Assembly (NCBI GenBank): GCA_010909165.1
Contig: MU008174.1
Coordinates: 1 to 64,000, forward strand
Length of the DNA stretch: 64,000 bases
Origin: Anthoceros angustus
Taxonomy: Eukaryota; Streptophyta; Anthocerotopsida; Anthocerotales; Anthocerotaceae
Direction: 5' to 3'
The translations under genes and the position numbers were made by a program. The notes under the pieces were generated by a model. It was given only the letters and a program-made list of their open reading frames with translations. It was not told where the DNA came from and ran no database searches. Below, piece by piece: positions 10,080 through 21,876 of the stretch (its first letter is position 1; each line of letters starts with the position of its first letter).

Positions 10080-11400
10080 TTGTCAGGTGGCACGCGCAAA
10101 ATCCGATTCTTGCACAGCAAGCAAAGCCTCGAGAAATCCGGCCGAGAACTGTCAAGGAACCTTGACAAACTGTGGCGTACATGGAGAGGTCAAGCAAGAG
10201 CTTTCCAGGAAACAGGAACGTAAAAACTCAAGCAAAAGGAGATCTATGAATCGGAACAAGGACTGCAAATTTACAAGATCTGCGAATGGAACAACACGAA
10301 CTCAGCCAAGAGGGGAAACTTCCTGCTCATTGGAAGCAAGCTGAATTCAGAATACAAACAACAACGATGACCACCACAAAGTCTGCATGATCCGAACAAG
10401 AACTCACCAAATCAAGAAGTCTGGATGCAAACCAGAAGGCACGAAAACAAGAAGAAAGAATCCAAACAACACCTCATCAAAACAAGGAGAGTGAATCAAA
10501 ACCACAACTCGGAACAAGAAGTCGTGCAAACAAAGAACGCCTCGTTCGATACCGAGAACGCATGCAAACAAAGAGGAAATTATGGCGACCTGACGGGAAG
10601 GCGATGAGCTTGCAGTGTGGACGGACAACCAACCGAGTTGCACGATGGTTGCATGGAATGCTGATGTTTTATACTGGCTCAAGCGCTGTCTCCAGTTTAA
10701 GGCCAGCCAGGCAGGGGCATCTACGCGCCTGACTGCCTGCGTGTAAGGGGATTGGGGAATCTATATGGATGGATGAGGTAGGCCAGACCGGACCGGACGA
10801 GGCCGGGCCAGTTGAATTGGTTATCCCTGGGTCACCATAGTCGCTTTGATTGGACTTGCGGCCTGACCTTCCTTCGGTGTTTCCCTTCCGCGCTCTATGT
10901 ACAGGGGAGAGCCGCTGTCCTGCCCTGCTTCCTTCCCTTGCCTTGCCTTGCCTTGCCTTTCTTTCTTCGCGCCCTCCGACACGACGACGGGAAGAAGGGG
11001 CGACAATACTGCTCCCAAAACGGGGGTTTCGCCGGAGGCCAGCCCTCCGGTAGACAAGTGCCACGCAGGATGCGTGGGTGGCGATACCTGGCACGCTGTT
11101 TCCCGCTCCCGGCCGGGCCAATCGCATCTACCCGGATACCGCACAGCGGCTCACGCCACGCTAGCCCAGCCTGGGGGCCTGCTTGCTGTCCACAATCGCA
11201 AAGTTTCAAAACGCCCTCCACGCAAGCTGCTTACCTCCAATAAAACTTGCTATCATCCTTGGCTGTTTCCCTGCGCGGGGTCAACCGCTCTGCCAACCTG
11301 CCAACCGTTTCTCCAGCGCCTTCTGGTTCTGGTTCTGGTTCTGGTTCGCTGTAATCCGTGAGAGGTACACTAGCATGATAAACACAAACAAACAAACAAA
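10080..11400. other. hydrolase upstream region with microsatellites
   Basis: This is the putative promoter side of the minus-strand hydrolase gene. It contains simple repeats: a CCTTG pentamer run (about 10,932-10,960), a GGTTCT hexamer run (about 11,325-11,348) and ACAA tetramers (11,385-11,400). Short open frames on both strands have no recognisable motifs. No convincing TATA box could be fixed. Confidence 0.4.
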
Positions 11401-12685
11401 TTTATTTGAAGTCCACTAATAAGGACGGACATGCCGCCCTGGGACTCGGTTCTCCGGGCAACTTGCTCCAAGGGGTAAACTAGGCATTCCTCTCTTGGTA
11501 TCCTATCCGGCTGCCCTTGCGGTGTAGAGTGTTTAACTGCTACACCGTATTTAACTATAACATTAACCTTTTTAAGGATGTATACCATAAACCGGAATAT
11601 CGCAAAGAAGAAGGGAAGGAATCCATATTAAGACTTCCATCCTAATTAGTCCATAATTTATTAAAATTATATATTTTAATAAAAAGAAATATAAAATATC
11701 TTCCAGTTATTCAGATCAATACACTTAACGAAGACTTACTAACTCATAGGAATAACAATCAGGAGTTTAGCGCTTGTCAAAGGTTGCATTAATCAATAAG
11801 AAGTGAGGGAGTGGACAATATTTATGACTTGAGGTTTCTCGCTAAAAAAACACTTGTGACTTGAAGTACGAAATTTGAAACATTTTCTTGCGTACCACAA
11901 CATATTGGTGTATGATATTCACACTACGGAATCACCTTAAGATTGGCATAACCTCTAGGATTATGTTCATGGAATGACTACTCCATTTTCTACTTAAAAA
12001 TATGCGAATCTACTTCTTTATTTTTATTTCTATATAATAAATTCTTGAAAAATAACAATGTGTTCTTTTTGGCAAGGGCTTTTGAATGACACCATTCATG
12101 CTTGCATGGGATAAGTGTGCCACAAGGAAACGCTCCATGTTGTACTTGTAAAATTTTAATGATAAAAAAAAAGAATAGCCACATGCTTGTTTTCGCAAGG
12201 GCTTCCTAGTGACACCATTTATGCTCGATTAGACAAGTGTGCTGCAAGTGTGTTGGTATTCCTTTGAGACTTGGGCTCAATTCTAAGCACAACACATGGG
12301 GTTAAAACATGCGCAAGTGAAAACTTGGACGGATAGCATTAAGTTCTTGGGAACTCCATTATCAAGCACCCGAGAACTACTGGGATGGGGTGCTTATCCC
12401 AAGAATGAAGCTTCTAATAGTCGAGGAACTCTCTAATAAAAGTCTCTCAATTCCAGCCACGAATAAAATGATAACGTTGATACCATGGGTTTGGAAAACG
12501 CAAGAACTCGAGGTAATCCCAGCATGCCAGATAGGAGACGTTATCCTTGGATGCATCACGAACCTCGACATCTGTGTACATGATCGAGTTCAGCAGACGG
12601 CATGATGTATCCATGCAAGGCGATCCAGCTAGCACCAGCTACATTACATACTTCTGCTTGTGTTTTACGGTTGATCGAACGGCGG
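11401..12685. other. gene-free A/T-rich region with one imperfect direct repeat
   Basis: No gene recognised. Two imperfect copies of a roughly 55-bp phrase (caagggctt...gacaccatt.atgct...ataagtgtgc..caag) lie at about 12,073-12,126 and 12,196-12,249. Short frames at 12,377-12,635 show no family features. Confidence 0.4.
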
Positions 12686-14010
12686 ACAGCTCAACCGTGG
12701 AGAAGAGAAGTTTCATCCGATTTGCGGTCTGGCAAATCCACACAACTAGAAAGGCTACCCGGGATACAATTGTCGGCACATCTGAGTGAAAGAGAGAGAG
12801 AGGAGCAATGGAATCTAGCACATTTCACCTGCCTGCCGACGTATCCATCCATCTATCTAGTTCCGGTCTTATCAGCAACAGTGGTGTGATCGTCATTCAT
12901 GCACCAGCACTGCTCATGACTCCCAAATTCGAGCCAGCTTGTAGACCTGCCACACACCCACCAACACGCATACCATTACCATGACGCCCACTTGCTGCCG
13001 GCCACCACGAAAGATCAGGGCAGGGTAATTAGGGCAGCACCTGGGCGCTCCGGGCAGGGAGGGAGAGTGTGAGGGAGGCACCATCAATACTCACTTAGCT
13101 CATACTCCATTGGCTGTCTGGGACGTTTTGAATGAGGTAGAACCACATCTTGGAGGGTAAGATGCTGGCAAAGTAGTCGAAGACCATCCTGTTTTTCCTG
13201 CTGGGTTCAGTCAGGCCTGGATACTGTGGGAAGAATTAACAATTGACTCAGTTAAGGGTGCCACACATTTGCAAAACTGGAGAAAGTTCTAGTACCTACG
13301 CTCAGCTTGAATGGTTTCAACTCATGATACAAGCTACCCTGAATTCGTGAACTAGGAAGGCCAGGGAGGAAGTACTGTGCATACATCCTCTGCAATTGTG
13401 ACAATGTTCAAGTTGAGCTTGTGCAGCATCTCATTTGCCAGAATCACACACACTAAACGCATCACTATCCACGGATTGATTGCAGTCGCAAACCAAGCAG
13501 CCAACGTAATTCGACCGAAATGGAGCCCCTGCAGAGCAATCTCTTGAATGACATCAGCCTTACTCATTCAACCCCATTTTTGAATTCTGCGAACTCATTG
13601 TGGCTTTTGATACTCTTCCACCCACCTCCCAGATTGCTTCGTTCTACTCGAACAGTGCCTGAGAGCAAATTTCAGCACCTCATTCTGAAAAATGTCACAC
13701 TATATAGATGATGAAAGTAGACCATATCCACTAACCACCTCAAGTTTGATAAGAGAGAGCGGATAACTTCATGTTCACCGTAGTTGAATATGCGGGTGCC
13801 TGCATGTTTGAGTTGCCAGTGGTGCCGCTCTTGTTGAGGTGGATCCCACATACAGGCGTTAGATGTATTGCTCCCAAGGTTTGAATACATTGGTCAAGAT
13901 CAGCTTAGCATCATCGTCCATCTTGCAGCAGTGCAGAAGACATTTTCTCAGAAGGTTCAACGTGCCAATCTGCCAGATATACAGGTCATTACATCTGCTA
14001 CTTAAAACCA
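12686..14010 (-). pseudogene. truncated, internally deleted copy of the branching-enzyme gene
   Basis: A tandem partial copy of the gene at 14,840-19,860, including about 340 bp of its 3' flank (12,686-13,028 matches about 14,497-14,839). Recognisable in order on the minus strand are part of exon 5 ([15 protein letters not shown], about 13,810-13,860) fused directly to exon 9 (AGTRIFNYGEHEV), a shortened exon 10, exon 11 ([10 protein letters not shown], about 13,405-13,480), exon 12 (VPDSQWSMS then a stop, about 13,130-13,235), and then the final exon ([14 protein letters not shown], stop at 13,029-13,031). Exons 6-8 and 13-19 are missing, exon 10 has lost the active-site segment, and the exon-5 acceptor AG is mutated. 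It is a pseudogene. Confidence 0.9.
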
Positions 14011-14059
14011 GAATGTGCATCCGAAGCCTGAACCTGACTCTGCTATTTCTCCGTCTCTG

Positions 14060-14340
14060 TTTCACGCTGTGCTAGAACTGTGCGCAGGTATGAAGGATTT
14101 GCTCGTGTGGCGACGAGTCCATAATCTGACCGTCAAACTTGAGGAACTGTATCTGCCCTTCAAGCTTGTGAAAGCCATCGATGTGGTGCTAAGCGGCGTT
14201 GTTACCACCAACTCTGTCCGGGAACTCCACGACGAACATTCCCTCGAGAAGGGATGTTGAGGACCCCATGATCTGGCCTGAGCCATTTTTGGACACACAG
14301 AGAAAGGATTTGTTTTGAAGTCCACTCCACTGAGGACTAT
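14060..14340 (-). other. unassigned protein-like segment between the two branching-enzyme copies
   Basis: On the minus strand one frame reads FLCVSKNGSGQIMGSSTS followed by LLEGMFVVEFPDRVGGNNAA, a stop, then HHIDGFHKLEGQIQFLKFDG. The composition looks like real protein and codon-like order continues past the stop. It is not part of the branching-enzyme duplication. I do not recognise the family. It may be a captured gene fragment or an exon relic. Confidence 0.25.
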
Positions 14341-14496
14341 GAAAAGTAATCCGGGACAAACATATACTCCTGTGACGTCCGCCGGATCATGGTTGTCAGC
14401 CTCGGCATCCTCGGCGCCACCCTGAATCCACTCTGAACAGTGACGAAGCCGGAGCAGGGAAGGGCAAGGGGAAGAGCTTGAATATTAATCCAAAAA

Positions 14497-14839
14497 CAGC
14501 TCAACCCTGGGAAAAGAAGTTTCTTATGATTTGGGCTCTAGCAAACCCACACAACCACAAAGGCTACCCGGGATACAATTGTCAGTACATGTGAGTGAAA
14601 GAGAGACAGAGAGAGAGCAATGGAATCTAACACCTTTCATCTGCTTTCCGACGTATCTATCCATCTATCTAGTTCCGGTCTTATCAGGAAGAGTGAGGTG
14701 TGTTATTCAAGCACCAGCACTGCTCATGACTCCCAAATTCGAGCCAGCTTGTAGACCTGCCACACACCCACCAACACGCATACCATTACCATGACGCCCA
14801 CTTGCTGCCGGCCACCACAAAAGATCAGGGCAGGGTAGA
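14497..14839. repeat. 3' flank shared with the truncated upstream copy
   Basis: This stretch is nearly the same as 12,686-13,028 (shared phrases include 'aaaggctacccgggatacaattgtc' and 'tatccatctatctagttccggtcttatca'), with small indels. It marks the left edge of the branching-enzyme tandem duplication. Confidence 0.85.
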
Positions 14840-17800
14840 TTAGGGCAGCACCTGGGCGCTCCGGGCAGGGAGGGAGAGTGTAAGGGAGGCACCACTGTCG
14901 GCCACCCTGCGTTCACACACCCCCGGATGCCCACATCACTCTATTAGTATTGTGGGACAAGGAAAGTTGCAACAAATAAAAAAAAAAGGTGTGCTTACCT
15001 GTCTGAAGTGCTTCTCAGGCTATCTGCTTTCAGGCGTCCCTGTCCCCCAAACCCCAGGATATCCGTGTCCAGCACCCTCTGCACCACCCACACTTTAGAA
15101 AGCCAGGTCCAAGTGCTTGCAATTACTATATAACCACAGCTTCCGATTTCCACCTACCTCGTACTCGCCGGTTTCTTGCACCCCGATCGTGAGCTTGTCG
15201 TGGGAAGCGCTTGGATGGAAGTTGAAAACAAAGAGCAATTGCCCTCGTGAAAATATGATCACCTGCAGCCACACCTTCATTGTTTGTGACATGCTGGGTG
15301 TGACTTTCTTTCAACGGAGGAAGCACAAAACACAGCATCACCTGCGCGGGATCATCCAGGACGTAAAAGCTAGGTGGTTTGTTAACGAGTATGATCTCCT
15401 TTTCATCTGCTCCCATGAGGGCCTGTTCACGTTGGCGTCACAGTTCAAACAAATTTGGTTATTAATGCACACACAGCTAACGACTAGCAACATAAAGCAC
15501 TCCTCTCTCCATGAAACATTTCCAAGCCTTGACTGGTCCGACAAAGCCTACCTGGTCAAATTTCGCAAGCTGGGCATGGAAAGAACCGCTATCGAGTAAG
15601 AGGTCCCATCGTCTTCGAGCGTACTGAGATGAAAACTCATTCTTTACCCTTGGGAAATCCACCCACTGAACCAAAAGGCAGCCCATCTTTCAAGGGTTAG
15701 AAATACTGCAGACTTGTAGCTGTGGCATTGAGCTTTGAGGAAATTGTACCTCCGTATGTCCGAATTCATTCCCCATGAAGTTCAAGTATGCAGGTCCACC
15801 AAGGCTAAACGTTATCAACTTTATCATCTGCAAACCGAATTTCTGATTATAACGATTGCTCAGCTCAATGGCAGATCAAGTCGCAGCAGCCAATGATAGA
15901 AACAATGACTTCAACTGACAGACTTGCAACCTTATGCAGCGCCACCCCCCTCTCTTCCAATAGAGCTCTGTCTAAGGTTGTCGTTACCGGATTGAGAAGT
16001 GCTTCAGCTATGGGCCTCTTCTCAGATATTGACTTGAAACAATGGCCAACAACGACAATGATGAGTTCCAAAGCCAGAACCATATCATTAGCGATCTGAT
16101 CTTTCAACATCATGTCGGCAAAATTACCTGGACATGATTTTCTGCATATACAAGAGCTTTGCCTCCAGACTGGGAATCGATTAGAGTCTCTACAATCTGA
16201 AATCGCCATATCACGTGCTATTCGTTAATCTACAAAACGTGACAAAGCATTCCAGAGCAGGACTTTCAATACTCACTTGGCTCATACTCCATTCGCTGTC
16301 TGGAACGTTTTCAATGAGGTAGGACCACATCTTGGAGGGTGAGATGCTGGCAAAGTAGTCAAAGCCCAACCCGCCTTTACTGATGGGTTCAGTCAATCCT
16401 GGATACTGTGAGGCCTATGTGAAGTAACAATCGACTTAGTCAAAAGTGCTGCTGCTGCGCACACTTGCAAAACAGGAGAATATTCTACCTACGCTCAGCC
16501 TGAATGGTTTCACCTCATGATACAAGCAATCCTGAATTCGTGAACTAGGAAGAATAGAGAGGAAGGACTGTGCATACATCCTCTGCAATTGTGACAATGT
16601 TCGAGTTGAGCTTGTGCAGCATCTCATTTGCCAGAATCACATACAACAATGCATCTCTATCCACGTATTGATTGCAGTAGCTGCACAACCAGAGAAATGT
16701 GAAAAGGAGCAACCAAGCAGTCTATGTAATTAGACCGAAATGGAGCCCCTGCAGAGCAACCTCTTGAATGACAGCAGCCTTACTCATTCAACCCATTTGT
16801 GAACTCTGTAAACCCATTGTGGGTGTAAAACATGGACTGCAGCGAATGGAAGTGGAATCCATCTATTTGATACTCTTCCACCCACCTGTCATGAGCAACA
16901 AAAGTGTGAATTCCAGGCTACTTCGTTCTAGTTGCACAGTGCCTGAGAGAAAATTCCAGCACAACATTCTGAAAGATATGTCACATCATAGATGATCAAA
17001 GTGGACTAAATCCACTAACCACTTCAGGTTTGATAAGAGATAGCGAAGCACTTCATATTCACCGAAGTTGAATATGCGGGTGCCTGTATGTTTGTGACGC
17101 CCTCTCCGTCCTGCAATGCAATGGTGAACTGAGCTGCTAAAGCGAAAGGGATGGTGAAGGGACAAACAAAAATCCCAGCATTCTGCACCAATCCTTGCAA
17201 TGCAGTGCACACTAACCATCATGGAAGTAGCAATCATTAGCACCATCGAATGAAGAAAGGCCAACCATCTCGTCTGCAGCCGCATATGAATGAACTATGT
17301 CCATGATGACAAACAGACCCATCCCTGTTTACCATGAACTCAATACATGAGAAACGAGCTGACTTGATTTAAACTGGCTTCAGTAGCAAGCTTGCAGGGG
17401 ATGCCTTACGAACCATGGGCACTATCAACCAGGTGTTTGAAATCTTCTGGGGTTCCAAAGCGACTACTAACAGCAAACATATTTGTAACCTGCTCAGTTG
17501 GAAAAATTCTGAACATTAAGTGGGTGCAGAATAATCTCAATCGAATTTTCAAACATTGGGGACATGAAGAGCACAACAGGGCTGTACCTTATAACCAGCA
17601 CTTGCATAGTCTACATGCTCTTGAATTCCCATAAGCTGGATAGCATTGTAACCAGACTTTTTGATATGAGGAAGAACCTATTTTTCATCAAACATAGATT
17701 CTCAGACTGCAAGCTACACACGACAGACATGTTGAGCAGGGAAAACAAAATAATGCAGGCAACGAGCCACCAGACTCAATCCATACTTGCCTTCGCCGTA

Positions 17801-19860
17801 AACTCTTGGAAAGTTGTTACACCAAGTTCTTCTCCACTTATTCCAACATGGCATTCATAAATCCGTAATGGCTGTGGTCTCTTGGGACTCTTGTGCTGCC
17901 AGTGGTGCCGCTCTTGTTGAGGTGGATCCCACATACAGGCGCTAAATGTATTACTCCCAACATCTGAATAGATTGGTTAAGATCAGCTTAGCATCATCGT
18001 CCATCCTGCAGAAGACATTCACATCCTTTGTCTCAGCAGGTTCAACCTGCCAGATATACAGGTCATTACATCTGCTGCTACAGGCATCAGAAGAATTTAT
18101 ATCACAGCACATACCAGTGCCATCAACATCAGAAGAGATCATAAGTCACACAGTACAGCGTGTGGTTGTCCCACTCACCTTGTAACACATATGTGGCCCA
18201 AGCAGGGATTCGCTCCAGAGGCCCTTCAGGCGTTTGAAGAAACAACCTTAGTCTACCCTTATGAGCAAGAGTAGGTATATACTTCTTCTCCCATGCTTTA
18301 CGGCCACTTCGTAGGTATTTCCAATAATTCGGAGGAGGAGTTTTTCGCTCCGCTCGGGCCCGATAAACAGGGTCATCTACACAGGTTGGTTCAACATTTC
18401 TCCCATCATCTATTACATCAATTGGAGGTAACTGCCCCTCAGTGACAGGCTGGCTTGCTCTCCATGCTTCATATCTTGCTCGAGCACTAGGGATGTAGTC
18501 AGGAAAGTCCTCAGAACCATCCTCCTCCTCTGTGTCTGCAGACTCTTCCCGATAAATGGGATTGGGATTGTCTCCAAAAATCTTCCTATGTAGTTCCAGC
18601 CACTTAACCATGGGATCACCCATGTACTCGTCTTCACCAGGCTCCCAATATTGCTTGTCCGCCTCGTCAAAAATTGCATCCCAATCAGGGTTCTCGTCAC
18701 CTAAGTCATGATCCTTGTCGTAACTGTACTCCTTTACTATAAGGTCTGGCTTTTCTCCTTCACGAAGCTTATCTTCAATTACAAGTCTCCAACAGCCATT
18801 ATCATCATGTCCAAGATATCCCTCCCCTGAATACTCTTTACTGGGTTCCCAGTTGTTGAAATCCCCCACAACAGAACAATAACGAGAAGCTGCAAACAAG
18901 ATAGCTGAGGCAATGGCAAGGTACTGGCAAGGCATGCGTCAGAAGCACCAGACATGGACTGGTTCGGGTAGCCACGACTTTTCACAACTGAGGCTTCAGA
19001 ACACTTGCAGGACTGCCTCTACTCCAAGATATCAAGCAGCTCCTACAAGCTTCAGCCACCTCTTAACCCAAAAAAGCAAAGAGGACGAAATTCTACCTGG
19101 AGCCCATTCAATAAGCTCAACAGCATGAAAGGGAGTTCGATGAAGACCCATATCCTCATATCTGCGATGCATACTAGCGGGTCAATCTCCCCTTTCCCAA
19201 CCCTCACCAATGTGGGCCATCAAAGGAGGTACACAAAGCGTCACGTACGCTGAAGCGAAGGTAAGTAGATTGTCATCCTGCTCAGCTATTAGCTTTCTCA
19301 AGTCCTTCAGAGCTTTGTACCTGGACAACAATCGCAGCAGCTCAGCTCAGCTCAGCTCAGCTCAGCTCAGCTCTGGTCTCCGAGAATCGTTTTTCCCTCT
19401 TCATATGCTATCTCTACTTCAAATTCCGAGTCCTAAACCGGTCACACGTTTCACTCAAATCTACTTTCAATTCATGTTCACTAAAATACCATGTCATACA
19501 GAGCTTGAGAGATTAGTACCTTTCGCGCAGATATTGTGGAAAGGCTCTGGAGGTGAGATTCCTGTCCTTAAAAAAACCAACAGGATCCAGGCCCAAGTCA
19601 GTGTCACTGGGAGCCGGGTCTCTTTGCTCAGATGCAATGCCTGTCTTCTTCTCCACTGCAAAACACTTGACACTGTGGCGTCCCTCTGTGGGGAAGCAGT
19701 GAGCTCCAACATGGTATTTCGGAGACACCGCATGTCTAGCACTTGGCCTAACCGCAGGCATCCCGTACATTTTCCCATGTGACCTGAAACCTCCACATTC
19801 AGAAGACGGCCTGGGAAACCACTCGAGCCGAAAGATGGGAAGAGCCCAAGGAACAGCCAT
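14840..19860 (-). CDS. BE1: branching-enzyme 3 / BE1-type GH13 protein, catalytic residues lost (20 exons)
   Basis: Exons (minus): 19520-19860, 19249-19320, 19097-19161, 18179-18889, 17791-17963, 17588-17677, 17414-17489, 17217-17324, 17020-17110, 16784-16885, 16578-16680, 16277-16405, 16128-16196, 15931-16032, 15750-15827, 15552-15665, 15342-15422, 15158-15262, 14999-15078, 14840-14906. They join in frame to 918 residues, close to Arabidopsis BE1/EMB2729. The N-terminal roughly 90 residues look like a plastid transit region. A CBM48-like module follows ([16 protein letters not shown]), then the GH13 barrel. The family's usual nucleophile Asp is His589 (IDGFHFHSL) and the transition-state Asp is Val709 (YAENHVQ); the acid Glu643 (TIAED) remains. 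The plant family is likewise altered, so a non-canonical or structural role in carbohydrate metabolism is likely. Intron 5 has a GC donor. It is divergent to the synthase at 21,877. Confidence 0.92.
19337..19376. repeat. (CAGCT)n microsatellite
   Basis: About eight perfect CAGCT pentamers, lying in intron 1 of the branching-enzyme gene (19,321-19,519). Confidence 0.95.
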
Positions 19861-21876
19861 CGGAAAACTCGTCTACACAACTCCGTCTATTTTACACGAC
19901 AAGCAAGCTGCTGGCTACAGTTGACGTGCTGAGAGTCAGAGAGAGTATTACACCGGAGTGACGGGAGTGACCTCATGTGCCGGGACGGAACGGAATTGAA
20001 CGGGACGGGACAGAAGGGAAAGGATGTTGCACCGTGCTGGAAGTTGAACGCGATCCTGTAATTTTAAATGTCGAAGGAAGGTCCCTGTTCACACTGTCTA
20101 CTGTTCAGTGTGTACTGGACGGATGAAGGACAGCATATTCAACCTGAGCTCGGCAGGCGCATTCCCGGTCTGGCCCGGGGACCACATTGGCCACCAAAAA
20201 TGCTTGCTTTGCGCGATCTGATCCACTTTAGAGCCTTTCCTGCTCGCCCTGCCCGGCTGGGTGGTGGGTTTCTGCCACTGTTCTCATCGTCTCTGACTGG
20301 TGCCCGGAACATGCGATTTCTGAGCCGCATCTATCGCTTCCTCCCGTTATCTTCGCTCTCAGGCACCGTCTAGGGCTTTCAAACCCTGGACTCAAGGAAC
20401 AATCGTATTTTGAAACGTATGTGGACATGGACCATCAGGCCGGCTTGCTGGCATGTGCTCTCGCTGCTTCTTAGACAATTTCATTCCATGCTGTGCGCAT
20501 TTTGGTGTGGAAAAGTTTGCTTCGTTGTAAGGCGCTGGCGAGTTCTTTCCACAGCTTGTCTCAGGGTCATCTAAATTTGGCACCTTCAGTATTGCTAGCG
20601 GCTATGGCTGAAGCAATGGATCAGGACGTTAAAAGGTTGATGGTTTCTGCTTCAAAAGTGCAGGTGTGAGTAGTATGAAGGGTTGTTTTCAATGGAGTTC
20701 CGACTGTACGAGCTATCACAGTTTGTCAGCAAGATCTGGCAGTGTCAGTTCCGAAGTGGACAGATCAAGTGGCAGATCATTGTCTGTCTTTCTGAAAAGA
20801 AGACGAGCAAAGCGAAGAATCCTCACTTTGGGATGGAAGATTTACTGCCCTTGCTCTAGCTCTCTGGCTCCTAATGGCTATGGTACACGGTTAGTTGTGA
20901 GTACGTTCATGCTAGCCTCAGTTTGCTTCCTAGAGATCAGCTTTTCGTTTGTCCGGTCATTTGTCCACCGTTGTCGATTGTCACTACCCCTTGCCCTGTG
21001 GATCATAGAACTCATCACTGGATGATGGGTTTCTTGCAGTCATGGTCGTTTGTCATAACACTTGGAGCTCCCGGAAGAGAGATAAGCACTGGAGTCCAAC
21101 GTCAGTAATGGTGTGTCTGACTTAAGCACCTCTGTGATGCTGTACTGCTACCAGGACCATGACTGGCCGGGGTCGGATGCTGGCCATGAGCTGCCTTGTT
21201 GACGAGCTCTGTTTGCGAAACAGGCTCTGGCTAGCCACTATGAAGACTGAGAGCACTTGGAGGGCAAACTTCTGTCTTTCAAAATGTTTTCCTCGACAGG
21301 TTTGCCAAATGGCCCTCGCAGTTTGCTCTTGTGTTGTTAGGTATCTATGTTTTTGGCAGCTGATAATGAACGATCGTACTGTTTCCTTTGCTTGCAGGGC
21401 ATGAGTTCCAGGCGCAGACGGAGACCAAGGCATTGCCCTTGGTGGCATTTCTGTTCAGAACAGAGGTATGCAGCTTGTTTCTCAGGTATTGCGTCGTTGC
21501 AGCTACAGCAGTGTGCGTATTGCTTACGAGTGGTTAGTTCTTTTAGGGTGCGTTCCTGCAATGCTGGCAGCACGAGGGAAGTTCAGACTTGGTCAAGGAC
21601 AGGATGGAGCTCGGCTGTTTGTTTGAGAATATTCCCGGCTGCTATTTTAGTTGAATGCAGGAAAGGGAGGTGGAATCTGATTGGCTGAAAGGCGCAAGGG
21701 AGGAAGACTCCTTTTTACTCCTTCTCCATCTTATTTAGGGGAACTCTACGGGCAGGAGAGCACACATAGAAACAGCGGACAGGGAACGCGCGCAACACGC
21801 ACAGCAGCACAGCGGGGCTGATTAGGGCAGAAGAAGCGGAGGATTGCAGGTGGATACACACGGGCGAAAGTAGAGC
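19861..21876. promoter_or_regulatory. 2-kb divergent intergenic region between branching-enzyme and synthase genes
   Basis: Head-to-head spacer holding both promoters. No recognisable full gene. At 20,604-20,663 a plus-strand 20-codon frame (MAEAMDQDVKRLMVSASKVQ) ends exactly at a good donor (CAG/GTGTGAG), and a possible following acceptor lies near 20,720. A pyrimidine-tract acceptor and donor also bracket a short open segment at about 21,398-21,466. These could be non-coding leader exons of the synthase or relics of another gene. A TATA-like 'cttattta' occurs at about 21,729, 150 bp before the synthase start. Confidence 0.35.

Noticed and set aside
10821-11361. Overlapping 100-150 codon frames on both strands
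   Set aside because: Low-complexity composition from pentamer and hexamer microsatellites, and no motif; not counted as genes.
14497-19860. Branching-enzyme gene as a pseudogene because its exons appear in many frames
   Set aside because: Splice sites join all 20 exons in frame to one stop; only the 12.7-14.0 kb copy is broken.
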